A DNA stretch of 59,352 nt from Spirochaetota bacterium (GCA_029560805.1 JAKQKE010000189.1:1-59352); one strand, 5' to 3'; counted from the stretch's first letter, positions 19,632 through 29,054 are shown. Program-made: numbers and translations. Notes: generated by a model not told the origin, from the sequence alone.

Positions 19632-20327
19632 ATGAAGAGATTCGTCATCAGCTTCATAGCCCTCGCCATGATGGCGGCCTCGGTCCAGGCCCAGAGCCTG
19701 GCCGATAACTCCTACTACCGCAAGAGCGTCGAGCTCGAGGCTGCGGCCCGCGCCGCCTTCGACGAGGGCGAGTACGACGAGGCCGCCGAGCTGGCGGCGC
19801 TGGCCCAGGAGAATGCCAGGCTATCCGACGAGTACGTCGCCATGATCCTGGCGATGCGCAAGGCCAAGACCGCGATCGAATCGGCCCAGGCGCGCTACGA
19901 CTGGGCGACCGGCGTCCGCGCCGAGCTGCGCTTCGCAGCGGATTACGCCGGCGCCACGACCGAGCTCGCCGCCGCCCGCGCCGCCTTCCAGGCCGAAGCC
20001 TACGCCGAGGCTCTCGTCCATGCGTATACCGTAGACGCCTACCTGGCGGGCATTACCGACGAGGAAGCCCTACCCGCCTACTTCGTGGTACGCGAGCTCT
20101 CCAGGCGCGCGGACTGCCTGTGGCGTATAGCCGGCCTACCCTTCGTCTACAACGACCCGTACAAGTGGCCCGTGCTCTACGAGGCCAATAAGCGCTCTCT
20201 GCCCGATCCGGCCAACCCCGACCTGATCCTGCCAGGCATGACCCTGGTCATACCGGCGATAGCGAACGAGCTACGGGATGGCGTCTGGATCGACGGCAAG
20301 GAGTATCCGATCTTCGGAACCGAATAG
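19632..20327 (+). CDS. Secreted protein with C-terminal LysM-like domain
   Basis: This 231-residue protein has a signal peptide (about 1-21, SVQAQS) and TPR-like helical repeats. The C-terminal stretch YKWPVLYEANK ... LILPGMTLVIP matches the second half of a LysM domain, which usually binds peptidoglycan. It starts at ATG 19632 after GAGGAGGAG. It follows the lipoprotein gene with a four-base gap and shares its helical Ala/Glu-rich character, so the pair likely works at the cell wall. A perfect palindromic hairpin follows at 20361. Confidence 0.72.
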   Translation: MKRFVISFIALAMMAASVQAQSLADNSYYRKSVELEAAARAAFDEGEYDEAAELAALAQENARLSDEYVAMILAMRKAKTAIESAQARYDWATGVRAELRFAADYAGATTELAAARAAFQAEAYAEALVHAYTVDAYLAGITDEEALPAYFVVRELSRRADCLWRIAGLPFVYNDPYKWPVLYEANKRSLPDPANPDLILPGMTLVIPAIANELRDGVWIDGKEYPIFGTE

Positions 20328-20360
20328 TATTCGTTCGTCAGCGATACGGTCGCCTGGATG

Positions 20361-20394
20361 ACACAAGGGCCGCCCGATCGGGCGGCCCTTGTGT
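20361..20394. terminator. 34-bp perfect palindrome between convergent genes
   Basis: Two 17-base arms are exact reverse complements, with the GC core GGGCCGCCCGA. It lies between the LysM gene (ends 20327, plus) and the aminopeptidase (ends 20414, minus). It probably works as a bidirectional terminator, although no long T tract follows on either strand. Confidence 0.7.
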
Positions 20395-20413
20395 AGCGCC
20401 TCGTCGAACGGAC

Positions 20414-21745
20414 CTAGCAATCCGCGATCGAAGGCCCGATTGCGTAGAAACGGCCGAGGGCGGCTATCATATGGTCGTGGTCGTAGGCGCCGGCCGTCTC
20501 GCGGGCCGAGTGCATCGCGAGCATCGGCACGCCGACGTCGACGGTGCGTACGCCGAGCAGGGCCGAGCTGATAGGTCCTATCGTCGTCCCAGGCGATAGG
20601 TCGGCGCGCATCCTGAAACGCTGGCACGGGACGCCCGCGGCCTCGCAGCAAGCCCTGAAGGCGGCTTCGCCGATCGCGTCGGTGGCGTAGCGGACGTTGG
20701 CGTTGGCCTTTATGGCCGGGCCGCCGTTCAATACGGGCGCGAAATCCTCGTCGAAACGATCGGCGTAGGCGGGATGCCAGGCCTGCGCGCCGTCGACCGA
20801 CACGCTGAACGACCTGGCGAGCGCCCTATGGGCGGCCTCGGGGCCGGAATCGTCGGTCAGCGCCACGATGCGCTCGATAATATCCCGCAGGAACGACGAA
20901 TCGGCGCCGCGCGGCGTGGCCGAGCCTATCTCCTCGTTATCGAAGAGGGCCGCGATCTGACCGTGCCCGCCAGTCGGGGCGGATACGAAGGCGGACAGCA
21001 CCGCGTGGCAGCCCTCGAGATTATCGATACGCGGCGCCGATACGATCTCAGAGTCGGCGCCGATAGCCGCCGAGGCGGCCGCGTCGACGAAGGTCAGCTC
21101 GGCGGAGACTATGGCGTCCGGCTCGACGCCGAGCTCGGCCGCCACGGCGCGTAGGACCCATGAGCCGACCTGAGCCTGGCCGTCGGCCCCGGCCGGTTGA
21201 GGTCCGGCGGCCGATACGAGCGGTAACAGCGCCTGGTTCATCGGGTACTCGACGCCCTTGTTCATCTCGCGGTTGAAGTGGATGGCCAGATTGGGAATCA
21301 CGGCGACAGGCCTCGCGAAGTTCACCAGGCGGCGGTGGATGCCGTCCGGCGTCCGGACGGCCACGCGACCGGCCAGCGACAGCGGCCTATCGAGCCAAGT
21401 AGCGTGTATCGGTCCGCCGTAGGCCTCGACGGCGACTCGATCCATGCCCTTCGCGGCCACCGACTTCTCGATGCGGGCTCGCAGGCCCGGGGCGTCGGCG
21501 TGGGCGCCGGCCAGGGCGAAGCCGGACTCGGACGGAGCGGTGCGCCCAACCCTGAAGGCTATCAGCGACGCCCCATCCCGCGAAACGTAGTAGGCTCGCC
21601 CCACTTCGAGGCTCCACGCGTCGCGCTCGTCGAGGCGGACGGCCCCGACGGCGTTGAGCATGGCTGCCGCCGAGTCGACGGCGTGATACGGCGTCGGCGA
21701 CGCGTCGATGAAGTCGCATAAGGCCTTGGTGTTCAGTGCCGGCAC
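20414..21745 (-). CDS. M18 family aminopeptidase
   Basis: This 443-residue zinc aminopeptidase releases N-terminal residues, in this family often acidic or neutral ones. Metal and catalytic motifs are present: AHADAP (His and Asp ligands), LFDNEEIGS (catalytic and metal Glu), and LAMHSARE (last His ligand). NFNRE/HFNREMNKG and SVDGAQAWHP are also typical of the family. It is cytoplasmic. It starts at GTG 21745 with GGAGG six bases upstream. It follows the MerR gene by 14 bases in the same direction and may be cotranscribed with der. Confidence 0.92.
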   Translation of the reverse strand: MPALNTKALCDFIDASPTPYHAVDSAAAMLNAVGAVRLDERDAWSLEVGRAYYVSRDGASLIAFRVGRTAPSESGFALAGAHADAPGLRARIEKSVAAKGMDRVAVEAYGGPIHATWLDRPLSLAGRVAVRTPDGIHRRLVNFARPVAVIPNLAIHFNREMNKGVEYPMNQALLPLVSAAGPQPAGADGQAQVGSWVLRAVAAELGVEPDAIVSAELTFVDAAASAAIGADSEIVSAPRIDNLEGCHAVLSAFVSAPTGGHGQIAALFDNEEIGSATPRGADSSFLRDIIERIVALTDDSGPEAAHRALARSFSVSVDGAQAWHPAYADRFDEDFAPVLNGGPAIKANANVRYATDAIGEAAFRACCEAAGVPCQRFRMRADLSPGTTIGPISSALLGVRTVDVGVPMLAMHSARETAGAYDHDHMIAALGRFYAIGPSIADC

Positions 21746-21759
21746 GGATTACCTCCAGA

Positions 21760-22116
21760 TTATTCGTGTTTCGAGCTATGCCGTATAGTCGCCAGCCGCT
21801 CGGCGAGCGACCGCGAATCGAAATACGCCGAGACGAGGGCGGCCCGGGCCTCGGACAGGGCCGCAGCGGCTCCGGCTCCGTCGCCGGAGCGCTCGGCTAT
21901 CAAGGCGTCCATCGTCGCCGAGAGCCCAAGCCCCCGGACCTTGACCAGATGCCTGACCCGTAGGAGCAGCGCTATGTCGGCCTCGGACCATTCGCGCCGG
22001 CCGAACGGCGAGCGGGACGGCGACAGTATGGGCAGCTCGCGCTCCCAGTAGCGGAGCACGTGCTCCCCGAGCCCGAGGAGCCGTTCGACGTCGCCCGTAC
22101 GGTACGGCCCGCTCAC
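21760..22116 (-). CDS. MerR family transcriptional regulator
   Basis: This 118-residue protein carries an N-terminal winged helix-turn-helix of the MerR type (YRTGDVERLLGLGEHVLRYWERE), with FGRREWSEADI and a VRHLVKVRGLGL dimerisation helix start. The C-terminal part is short and lacks Cys, so it is not a metal sensor of the classical kind. It starts at GTG 22116, whose ribosome-binding site GGAGAAGGA overlaps the end of der, indicating coupled expression. Targets are unknown. Confidence 0.85.
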   Translation of the reverse strand: MSGPYRTGDVERLLGLGEHVLRYWERELPILSPSRSPFGRREWSEADIALLLRVRHLVKVRGLGLSATMDALIAERSGDGAGAAAALSEARAALVSAYFDSRSLAERLATIRHSSKHE

Positions 22117-22119
22117 GGC

Positions 22120-23508
22120 CTAGTCCTTCTCCAGGTCCTCGAAGCGCTTGCGTGACGCCCGGAGCTCGAGCTCTATCGGCACGTTCTTGAAGCCGAGGTC
22201 GGAGCGAATACGGTTCTTCAAGTACGATCGGTACGAGTCGCCGACTATCTCCGGCTTCGTGGCGAAGATGGCGAACGAGACCGGGTTGACTCCGGTCTGT
22301 ACCGCGTAACGCAGCTTGAAGCGGGCGCGCGGGTGAGCGGGCGGAGGCGTGGACTCCACCCACTCGCGCACGGCCTTGTTGAGCCTCGACGTCTCGACGC
22401 GCGTATTGAGCTGGTCGAACAGCTCGACGGCCGTCTTGAGCAGCTTGTCGACGCCCTCGCCGCGCTTGGCCGACAGGGGTAGCACCGGCGCGTAGGCCAT
22501 CTGCGCGAAGAAATACTGCAGTTTGTCGCGGGCGGCCTCGAAGGCGTTCTTGATCTTAGGCATCTCATCCCACTTATTGAGGGCGAACAGGACGGCCCGG
22601 CCCTTGTCGGTGGCCAGCTTCACTATCTTCTTATCCTGGTCCGACAAGCCCTCGGAGGCGTCTATCATCAGCACGACGACGTCAGCCCGGTCCAGGGTCT
22701 TCACCGCGCGGTTGACCGAGTAGTACTCGACGGCCTCCGTCACCTTGGCCTTGCGCCGCATGCCGGCGGTGTCGAGCACGGTGAAGGCCCTGCCGTTCCA
22801 CTCGAAACGGCCCTCGACCACATCGCGGGTCGTGCCGGGCATGTCGCTGACGATGGAACGCTCCTCGCCGAGCAACTTGTTGAGCAACGTGGACTTGCCG
22901 ACGTTCGGCTTGCCCATGATGGCGAGGCGCACGTCGTCGTGCTCCTCGTCCTCGGCCTTGGCGCCGGACCAGTCGAGCCTCGAGACGATCAACGCCGCGA
23001 GCTCGTCGATATTGCGACCGTGCTCCGCGGAGATGAAGACCATGTCCTTGTAGCCCCACGACGCGTGGGCCCAGGCGGCCGCGTCGCGCTCGGGGCTGTC
23101 CGCCTTGTTGACGACGAGCACCGTCTTGCCGGCGTAGCGCCTGAGCATCGACGCGAACTCCTCGTCCTCGGGAGTGATATCGACGGCGTCGAGCAGGAAC
23201 AAGACGAGGTCGGCCGAGGCGACGCGCTCCCAGCTCTTCTTGGCCACGCGGTCGTCCATATCGTCTCGGTCGAGCTTGAGGCCGCCCGTATCGACGAGGG
23301 TAACCGGCATATCGGCGCCGTCGGGCAGCCACTCGCCCTCGATGGGGTCGCGCGTGACGCCCGGCGTCGGGTCGACGATGGCCCGCCTCGAGCGGAGGAG
23401 TCGGTTGAACAGCGTCGACTTGCCGACGTTCGGGCGCCCGGCTATGGCTACCACGGGAAGGCCGCTCCAACGCGTGCGGGAGGGCCTGATGGTCGTTTCT
23501 TCGTTCAT
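22120..23508 (-). CDS. der: GTPase Der (EngA), ribosome assembly
   Basis: This 462-residue protein has the tandem GTPase domains that define Der, an essential factor for 50S subunit assembly. The first domain shows G1 GRPNVGKST, G3 DTGG and G4 NKAD. The second shows GKPNVGKST, DTAGMRRK and NKWDE. The C-terminal KH-like domain (AHPRARFKLRYAVQTG and following) is complete. ATG 23508 is chosen over an in-frame GTG at 23526; neither has a strong ribosome-binding site. It lies between ptsI and merR on the same strand. Confidence 0.95.
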   Translation of the reverse strand: MNEETTIRPSRTRWSGLPVVAIAGRPNVGKSTLFNRLLRSRRAIVDPTPGVTRDPIEGEWLPDGADMPVTLVDTGGLKLDRDDMDDRVAKKSWERVASADLVLFLLDAVDITPEDEEFASMLRRYAGKTVLVVNKADSPERDAAAWAHASWGYKDMVFISAEHGRNIDELAALIVSRLDWSGAKAEDEEHDDVRLAIMGKPNVGKSTLLNKLLGEERSIVSDMPGTTRDVVEGRFEWNGRAFTVLDTAGMRRKAKVTEAVEYYSVNRAVKTLDRADVVVLMIDASEGLSDQDKKIVKLATDKGRAVLFALNKWDEMPKIKNAFEAARDKLQYFFAQMAYAPVLPLSAKRGEGVDKLLKTAVELFDQLNTRVETSRLNKAVREWVESTPPPAHPRARFKLRYAVQTGVNPVSFAIFATKPEIVGDSYRSYLKNRIRSDLGFKNVPIELELRASRKRFEDLEKD

Positions 23509-23569
23509 GTGCGGTAAAGGATACACCGGAACGGGCGGATTGGACTAGGGTTCGGCCGGGGCTCCCGCC

Positions 23570-25312
23570 CTAGTCCTCCCGCGACACCCGGTCGGCCAGC
23601 CGCTTCGCGAGGTACTCCTCCGTCTCCCGGTGGGAACCCAGCTTGAGCACCTCGTCCGCGACGGCCCGCGCCTCGGCGAAGCCGATCGAGCGTATGGTCC
23701 GCTTGACGTCGGGGACCGAGACGGCCGACATCGAGAACTCGTCGAGGCCGAGGCCGAGCAGCACGACGGCCGCGAAGGGGTCGCTGGCCATCTCGCCGCA
23801 CATCGACACCGGGATGCCGGCGGCGTGGCCGTCGTCGATCACCTTCTTGACCAGACGGATCACGGCGGGATGGAACGGCTCGTACAGGTAGGCTACCCGC
23901 TCGTTGCCTCGGTCGACCGCTATCGTGTACTGGATCAGGTCGTTCGTGCCGATCGAGAAGAAATCCACCTTCGGGGCCAGGATGTCGGCTATCATCGCCG
24001 CGCTCGGCACCTCGATCATGATGCCGACCGGTATGTCCTCGCGGAAGGACTGGCCCCGTCGCCTGCACTCGGCCTTGGCCGCCTCGAGCTGGGCCAGGGC
24101 AGAGTCGAGCTCGACCGGGCCCGAGATCATCGGGAACATGATGCGCGCGTCGCCCGATACGCTGGCGCGCAGGATGGCCCGGAGCTGGCTCTGGAACAGT
24201 TCCTTATCCGAAAGGCAGTAGCGGATGGCCCGCCACCCGAGCAGGGGGTTCTTTTCCTCCTCGATGGCCAGGTCGGGGACCACCTTGTCCCCGCCGACGT
24301 CGAGGGTGCGTATGGTGACCGGCCGGTCTCCCATCGCCTCTATCACCCGGCCGTAGGCCACGTACTGCGATTCCTCGCTCGGGGCCCGGCCGGGCTGCAG
24401 GAACAGGAATTCCGACCGGAACAGGCCGATGCCCTGGGCTCCGTGGCGTAACACAGAATCGGTCTCCTCCGGCACCTCTATGTTCGCCTTGATCAGCACT
24501 TCCTTGCCGTCGAGCGTCTTGGCCGGTAGCGAGGCCAGGCCGCTCAACGTCTCGTCGCGCTCGGCCATCCTGGCTCGGATGCGCTCGTAGCGCTCGAGAG
24601 TCTGCGGGTCCGGCTGCACCCGGACGTCGCCGGTGTTGCCGTCCACGACGACGATGTCGCCGTTCCTGATGGCTCGAGCCGAGCCGCCGAGGCCGAGCAC
24701 CGCCGGTATCTCGAAGGCCCTGGCGAGGATGGCCGTGTGGCTGGTCTTGCCGCCGGCGTCCATCACGATGGCCCTGACCTTGGAGCGGTTCATCGCTATC
24801 ATGTCCGAGGGTAGCAGGTTTCGGGCGACCAGGACGACGTCGGAGTTCAGGTCGGCGAGCGAGAAGCGCTCGCGGAACATCAGGTGGTTGAGTATGCGCC
24901 TCGTTATGTCATGCACGTCTACCGTGCGCTCCTGCAGGACGGGGTCGTCCAGGCCCTCCAGGCGCTTGACTATGGCCTGGGCGTACTGGTGGACTATCCA
25001 CTCCATGTTGAGGAGGCTCGACCGCAGGGAGGCCTCGATGGACTCCAGCAGGTCCGGGTCGTCGAGCATGATCAGGTGCGAGTCGAAAATGGCGCCGTGC
25101 TCCTGACCCATCTCGCGGACCGCCCGGTCGCGTAGCGCCTCGACGTCGTCCTTGGCCTTGCCGACGGCCACGACGAACCGATCCCACTCCGCGTCCAGCT
25201 CGGACTCGGTGACGGCGTACCTGGGGATGGTCGGCTCCTCGTCGTCGAGGAACATGAAGGCCGACCCTATGGCTATGCCTGGCGAGGCCGGTAGGCCCTG
25301 GAGCGTTCTCAT
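23570..25312 (-). CDS. ptsI: Phosphoenolpyruvate-protein phosphotransferase (PTS enzyme I)
   Basis: This 580-residue enzyme I transfers phosphate from phosphoenolpyruvate to HPr. The active-site His192 lies in GGKTSHTAI. The PEP-binding TIM barrel shows RTLDVGGDK, MFPMIS, IGTNDLIQY and the catalytic Cys in VSMCGEMA. ATG 25312 is chosen because a strong promoter places the transcript start within a few bases of it; the alternative TTG at 25333 would fall in the promoter itself. No HPr or sugar-specific component lies in the window, so it may serve a regulatory PTS, as is common in spirochaetes. Confidence 0.94.
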   Translation of the reverse strand: MRTLQGLPASPGIAIGSAFMFLDDEEPTIPRYAVTESELDAEWDRFVVAVGKAKDDVEALRDRAVREMGQEHGAIFDSHLIMLDDPDLLESIEASLRSSLLNMEWIVHQYAQAIVKRLEGLDDPVLQERTVDVHDITRRILNHLMFRERFSLADLNSDVVLVARNLLPSDMIAMNRSKVRAIVMDAGGKTSHTAILARAFEIPAVLGLGGSARAIRNGDIVVVDGNTGDVRVQPDPQTLERYERIRARMAERDETLSGLASLPAKTLDGKEVLIKANIEVPEETDSVLRHGAQGIGLFRSEFLFLQPGRAPSEESQYVAYGRVIEAMGDRPVTIRTLDVGGDKVVPDLAIEEEKNPLLGWRAIRYCLSDKELFQSQLRAILRASVSGDARIMFPMISGPVELDSALAQLEAAKAECRRRGQSFREDIPVGIMIEVPSAAMIADILAPKVDFFSIGTNDLIQYTIAVDRGNERVAYLYEPFHPAVIRLVKKVIDDGHAAGIPVSMCGEMASDPFAAVVLLGLGLDEFSMSAVSVPDVKRTIRSIGFAEARAVADEVLKLGSHRETEEYLAKRLADRVSRED

Positions 25313-25321
25313 AGTACGGGC

Positions 25322-25350
25322 ATGGTAGTCCAAAAGGATTCGACTGTCAA
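25322..25350 (-). promoter_or_regulatory. Sigma70-type promoter of ptsI
   Basis: TTGACA (25345-25350), a 17-base spacer and TACCAT (25322-25327) lie on the minus strand. The -10 ends nine bases before the ATG at 25312, so the 5' untranslated region would be only a few bases long. Confidence 0.65.
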
Positions 25351-25363
25351 ACTGTGGGCGTCG

Positions 25364-26347
25364 TCAACGGAGCACAGACATCGGGTTGAGCGTCCTGCCG
25401 TTCTTGCTGACGGTGAAGTGCAGGTGCGGGCCGGTGCTGTAGCCGGTGCTGCCGACGGCCCCGATGACCGTGGTGGTCGTCACGTACTTGCCAGGCTTCA
25501 CGTCGATGCGGTCCAGGTGGGCGTATAGCGAGGTATAGCCGGAGTGATGACGAATGACGACGTAATTACCCGATACCGTCGAGTATCCGGTCGCCGACAC
25601 GTTCCCTTCCATCGCGGCGCGAACCGGGGCTCCACGGTTGGCGCCTATATCGACGCCCGTATGGAAGCTCCTGGCGCCGGAGAAGGGGTCGTCGCGCCAG
25701 CCGTACCAGCTGGTGATCCATCCGCGTAGCGGCCAGGTGAACAGGTCGCCCGATATCTCGCGCAGGGTCCAGCTCGATAGCCGCGCGTCCGGCAGGAACA
25801 GGGGCTTGCCCGCCTCGAGGGGGCCGTCGTCGAGGCCGTTCAGGTTCTTGATCCGCTCAGAGGAGATGCCGTAGCTCGCCGCGAGCGCCTCGGCGGTATC
25901 GCCTCCCTTGGCGGCGTAGATGATGCCGTTGAGCGTCGGGATCTTCAGGTAGCGGCCGATCGATAGCGTCCTGGCGTTGGTTATATCGTTGAAGGTGACG
26001 ACGGAGTCGGTGCTGACGCCGTATCGGGCCGCTATCTCGGAGACGGTGTCGCCCTTGACCACCCTATACGCCACATAGAACAGCCCGTCATCGGGGGGCG
26101 GGACTTCGTCGACGATGGCGTCGAGCCCATCGGGCGACTCAGCGTCGGCGATACCGGCGGAGCCCGTGGCGTCGGCCAGGTCGGCGGCTCCGACCGACTC
26201 GGCCGGTTCCGCGTAGGAGACGGGAAAGCCCGACGATACGAAGGCGAAGCCGAAGACGAAGACGGCCACGGAGAGCGCGAGTACCCCGAGGCTCGCTACC
26301 CGCTCGAGCGGTTCTGTCTCCTTCGTTCTCGCTCGCTTGCTTCTCAT
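25364..26347 (-). CDS. LysM and M23 peptidase domain protein
   Basis: This 327-residue cell-wall protein would cut or remodel peptidoglycan. An N-terminal membrane anchor (about 22-45) is followed by a linker, two LysM domains (VKGDTVSEIAARYG and GGDTAEALAASYG), and a C-terminal M23 metallopeptidase domain. Zn ligands His229 and Asp233 (HTGVD), and His308 with His310 (HLH), are present, so it should be active. ATG 26347 has GGAG ten bases upstream. A TTG at 26377 is the alternative but would leave almost no leader. A promoter lies at 26391-26420. Confidence 0.88.
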   Translation of the reverse strand: MRSKRARTKETEPLERVASLGVLALSVAVFVFGFAFVSSGFPVSYAEPAESVGAADLADATGSAGIADAESPDGLDAIVDEVPPPDDGLFYVAYRVVKGDTVSEIAARYGVSTDSVVTFNDITNARTLSIGRYLKIPTLNGIIYAAKGGDTAEALAASYGISSERIKNLNGLDDGPLEAGKPLFLPDARLSSWTLREISGDLFTWPLRGWITSWYGWRDDPFSGARSFHTGVDIGANRGAPVRAAMEGNVSATGYSTVSGNYVVIRHHSGYTSLYAHLDRIDVKPGKYVTTTTVIGAVGSTGYSTGPHLHFTVSKNGRTLNPMSVLR

Positions 26348-26390
26348 CCCCGCTCGGCTCCGTTCGATGGTGTTCAATGGTCGGTACGCG

Positions 26391-26420
26391 ATTCTAATAC
26401 GCCTCCGGCCGTCGTGTAAA
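26391..26420 (-). promoter_or_regulatory. Promoter of the LysM/M23 gene
   Basis: TTTACA (26415-26420), an 18-base spacer and TAGAAT (26391-26396) lie on the minus strand, about 43 bases upstream of ATG 26347. Confidence 0.5.
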
Positions 26421-26443
26421 CAAAAAACAGCTGCCGCCGGGCC

Positions 26444-27697
26444 TCAGTGCGGCAGGACGATGACGCTGATCGCCACGCCGAGTTCGGCGGACTTGGCGTC
26501 GACCATGGCCTTGCCTACCCTGCCCCTAGGCAAGGGATGGGCAGGCGCGTCGCCGATCAGCACGATCAGCATAGCGTCGGCTGACCAGGGGTAGCCGATC
26601 AGGGCCTCGTAGAGCGCCTCGTAGACGGCTTCCGGTATGTCGCGACCGCCGGCGACTCGTATCCTGGTCACCGCGTCGGTAAAGGCGCCGACGTCCTGCG
26701 TGAACTCCAGGCGCTTGACGACGTAGTCCTCGAAATAGTCCTTGTAGAGCACGAGGCCGAGCCTGAACGCCGAGAAGCGCTTCGTCTTCTCGGCGACCAT
26801 GGCCGGGAGGCTCGTCTTGACCGCGTCGATATCGTCGGCCATCGACTCGGTGGTATCCAGGCAGATGACCAGGTCGAGCGACTCGCCCTCGACCGAGTCG
26901 AGGATGCGCTCGAGGGTCGGCACGATATCGGCCTCGCCGAGCGAATACGATACCGTACCCTTACCGGACGCGGCGATGGACTCGAAGGAGCGCAGCGTCT
27001 CCGGCATATAGATGGACGTATCGACCGGCTTGGGTTCGGGCTTCGGCGGTTCGGGCTTCGGCGGCTCGACGACGGCGGCCGGCGGCTCGGGCTTCGGCGG
27101 TTCGACGACGGCGGCCGGCGGCTCGATGGCCGGCAGAGCGCGGGGTTCCGGCCGAGGGAACGGTTTCTGCGTGACCGATATCCGGTACGGGTTGTCGAGA
27201 AAACCGCCCGAGTAGTCGGCGTACGGCTTGGCGAAGGCCCTGATATTGACGAAGGTGCCGTCGGCGATGAACTCGCGGCCATTGCGCGACCAGGGATAGC
27301 CGTAGGCTACCACCCAGGGGATGAAGATATGGTAGGCGGAGCCGAACGAGGCGTCCGGTTCAGGCGTCGAGTCGATGAGCGACCAGAGGCCGCGGGCGGG
27401 ATCGATGAAGGCTCCGTCGAGCATGCGTCGCTCATCCCCGTTTATGGAGTTCCAAGCCTCGGCGCGATACGCGTAGTTGTCGGCCGCACCGCTCGGGTCC
27501 TTGGTCGTCTCGACGAGTAGCACGCTGCCGATGCCGGGCTTGGCCCGCACGAATAGGTGGTAGCCGGCGTCGTCGCGCTGCTCGATGCGCAGGTCGGACG
27601 ACATTACCGCCAAAGCGGAGGTCAAGGGCTGCGCCGAGGCCTCGGCGAGCGACAGGAGAAGGACGATCGAGATACAGCCTAGAGCGTTCGTTCTCAC
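26444..27697 (-). CDS. Secreted von Willebrand factor A domain protein
   Basis: This 417-residue protein has a signal peptide (about 1-22), an N-terminal beta-rich domain, and a Pro/Glu/Lys linker built from two copies of a PPAAVVEPPKPE unit (bases about 27030-27130). A C-terminal vWA domain (about 260-417) follows. The metal-ion-dependent adhesion site reads DTTES in place of the usual DxSxS, with later Thr and Asp positions retained (GGRDIPE). It is likely involved in envelope protein-protein contact. The GTG start at 27697 lacks a ribosome-binding site. A GATTAT six bases upstream hints at another leaderless mRNA, but its -35 is poor. Confidence 0.78.
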   Translation of the reverse strand: MRTNALGCISIVLLLSLAEASAQPLTSALAVMSSDLRIEQRDDAGYHLFVRAKPGIGSVLLVETTKDPSGAADNYAYRAEAWNSINGDERRMLDGAFIDPARGLWSLIDSTPEPDASFGSAYHIFIPWVVAYGYPWSRNGREFIADGTFVNIRAFAKPYADYSGGFLDNPYRISVTQKPFPRPEPRALPAIEPPAAVVEPPKPEPPAAVVEPPKPEPPKPEPKPVDTSIYMPETLRSFESIAASGKGTVSYSLGEADIVPTLERILDSVEGESLDLVICLDTTESMADDIDAVKTSLPAMVAEKTKRFSAFRLGLVLYKDYFEDYVVKRLEFTQDVGAFTDAVTRIRVAGGRDIPEAVYEALYEALIGYPWSADAMLIVLIGDAPAHPLPRGRVGKAMVDAKSAELGVAISVIVLPH

Positions 27698-27765
27698 CTT
27701 GTAATAATCGGCGCGTAGGCCGTCCTACGTAAGCGCGGATCGCCGTGGCTAGCCGCCCCGGGCGC

Positions 27766-29019
27766 TTAGCGCGCCGATTCGCGCATGGCGGCTTTCAGGG
27801 CGGCCGTGTTGGCCTGTACCGTGCGCTCGAGCGATCTTAGACGGGCGTCCCGCTCGCCGTCGGTCTCGGCGTCCAGCCCGAAGCGTAGCTTCTGGGCTAT
27901 CACCCTGACCGCGGCGTCCCGGAGCCGTGCCCGGGTCAGCCTGCCGTCCGCCAGCGCGGCCAGTATCGCGTCCCTGGCGCCGAGCGCCGTGCGCCCCCCG
28001 GTCAGCATGACCATGTCCGCCCCCGCGGCGAGCGCCGCCACTGCGCTCAGGCCCGGGTCGCCGTAGCCGTCGAGCGCGGCCATCTGGAGATCGTCGGTCA
28101 GGACGATGCCGGAGAAGCCCAGCTCTCCCTTGAGTATCGCCACGGCTTTGGGCGACACGCTGACCGGGCGGTCGGGGTCGATGGCCGGCACGATCGCGTG
28201 CGACAGCATGATAGCCGCTACGCCGGCGTTCACGGCCGCCCTGAACGGCGCCAGGTAGGCGCCCTCGACCACGGCGCGGGACGCCGTGAGCACCGGCAGG
28301 CCGCGATGCGGGTCGACCTCGGCGTTGCCGGGAAAGTGCTTGGCCACCGCGGCCGCACCGCCACGCTGGCAGGACACGATGAAGGAGGCCGACAACTTGG
28401 CCGCCTCGGCCGGGTCGTCCGACCAGGCCCTGCCGGCGAGGAAGCCCCGATTGGCCTCGTTGAGCGCCTCGACGACCGGAGCCGCGTTCATCGTGACGCC
28501 GAGGGCTCGGAGCTCCGTTCCCGCGGCGCTCCCGGCGGCCGAAGCGGCCGCCGCGCCGGCCAGACCCATCGTCGCGGCGGCCGGAAGCCGTGTCAGGCCG
28601 CCCTTGAAGCGATAGACGCCGCCGCCCTCGTGGTCGATGGCGACGAAGGGCGGCAGGGAGCGGATCCGGGCCGTGTCGACGGAGCAGGCGTCGCGGACCG
28701 CCCCCGCGAGCGAGGCTACCGACCGGGGATCGTCGTCGACGTTGAACCCGAAGAGTATGACCGCGCCGGGCCTGATACGCTCGAGGATGAGGCGGCTGGC
28801 GTTCGATGGCCGACCGACGCCCTCGACGCCTATCATCATGAGCTGGCCGACCAGCCCCTCGTCATCGAGGCTATCGGCGATAGTCTCGGCTCGGGAGAGG
28901 AGCCCGACGACCTCGACGGGCGTTGCGGCCGTCGAGGACACGAAGGCGGCCGCGACGAACGCGGCCAGGCTTATGGAACGGGCGATAGGATAACGGGAGG
29001 ACGATACGAACCGAGGCAT
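27766..29019 (-). CDS. Beta-N-acetylhexosaminidase-like protein, GH3 (NagZ type)
   Basis: This 417-residue glycoside hydrolase family 3 enzyme would remove N-acetylglucosamine from muropeptides or chitin fragments. The motif KHFPGN ... DPHRGLP matches the NagZ signature, with catalytic Asp/His in the mobile loop. VLTDDLQM supplies the nucleophile Asp. A signal peptide (about 12-32) places it outside the cytoplasm, unlike E. coli NagZ. It starts at ATG 29019, with a leaderless-type promoter directly upstream. It sits among cell-wall genes (LysM/M23). Confidence 0.88.
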   Translation of the reverse strand: MPRFVSSSRYPIARSISLAAFVAAAFVSSTAATPVEVVGLLSRAETIADSLDDEGLVGQLMMIGVEGVGRPSNASRLILERIRPGAVILFGFNVDDDPRSVASLAGAVRDACSVDTARIRSLPPFVAIDHEGGGVYRFKGGLTRLPAAATMGLAGAAAASAAGSAAGTELRALGVTMNAAPVVEALNEANRGFLAGRAWSDDPAEAAKLSASFIVSCQRGGAAAVAKHFPGNAEVDPHRGLPVLTASRAVVEGAYLAPFRAAVNAGVAAIMLSHAIVPAIDPDRPVSVSPKAVAILKGELGFSGIVLTDDLQMAALDGYGDPGLSAVAALAAGADMVMLTGGRTALGARDAILAALADGRLTRARLRDAAVRVIAQKLRFGLDAETDGERDARLRSLERTVQANTAALKAAMRESAR

Positions 29020-29025
29020 GGGGCG

Positions 29026-29054
29026 ATGATAGTCGCCGAGGACGCTCGCGGCAA
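29026..29054 (-). promoter_or_regulatory. Promoter for leaderless mRNA (GH3 gene)
   Basis: TTGCCG (29049-29054), a 17-base spacer and TATCAT (29026-29031) are followed by six bases and then ATG 29019 on the minus strand. No ribosome-binding site could fit in between. Confidence 0.6.

Noticed and set aside
27030-27130. CRISPR-like tandem repeat
   Set aside because: The repeats are in-frame Pro/Glu/Lys coding units within the vWA gene, with no spacers.
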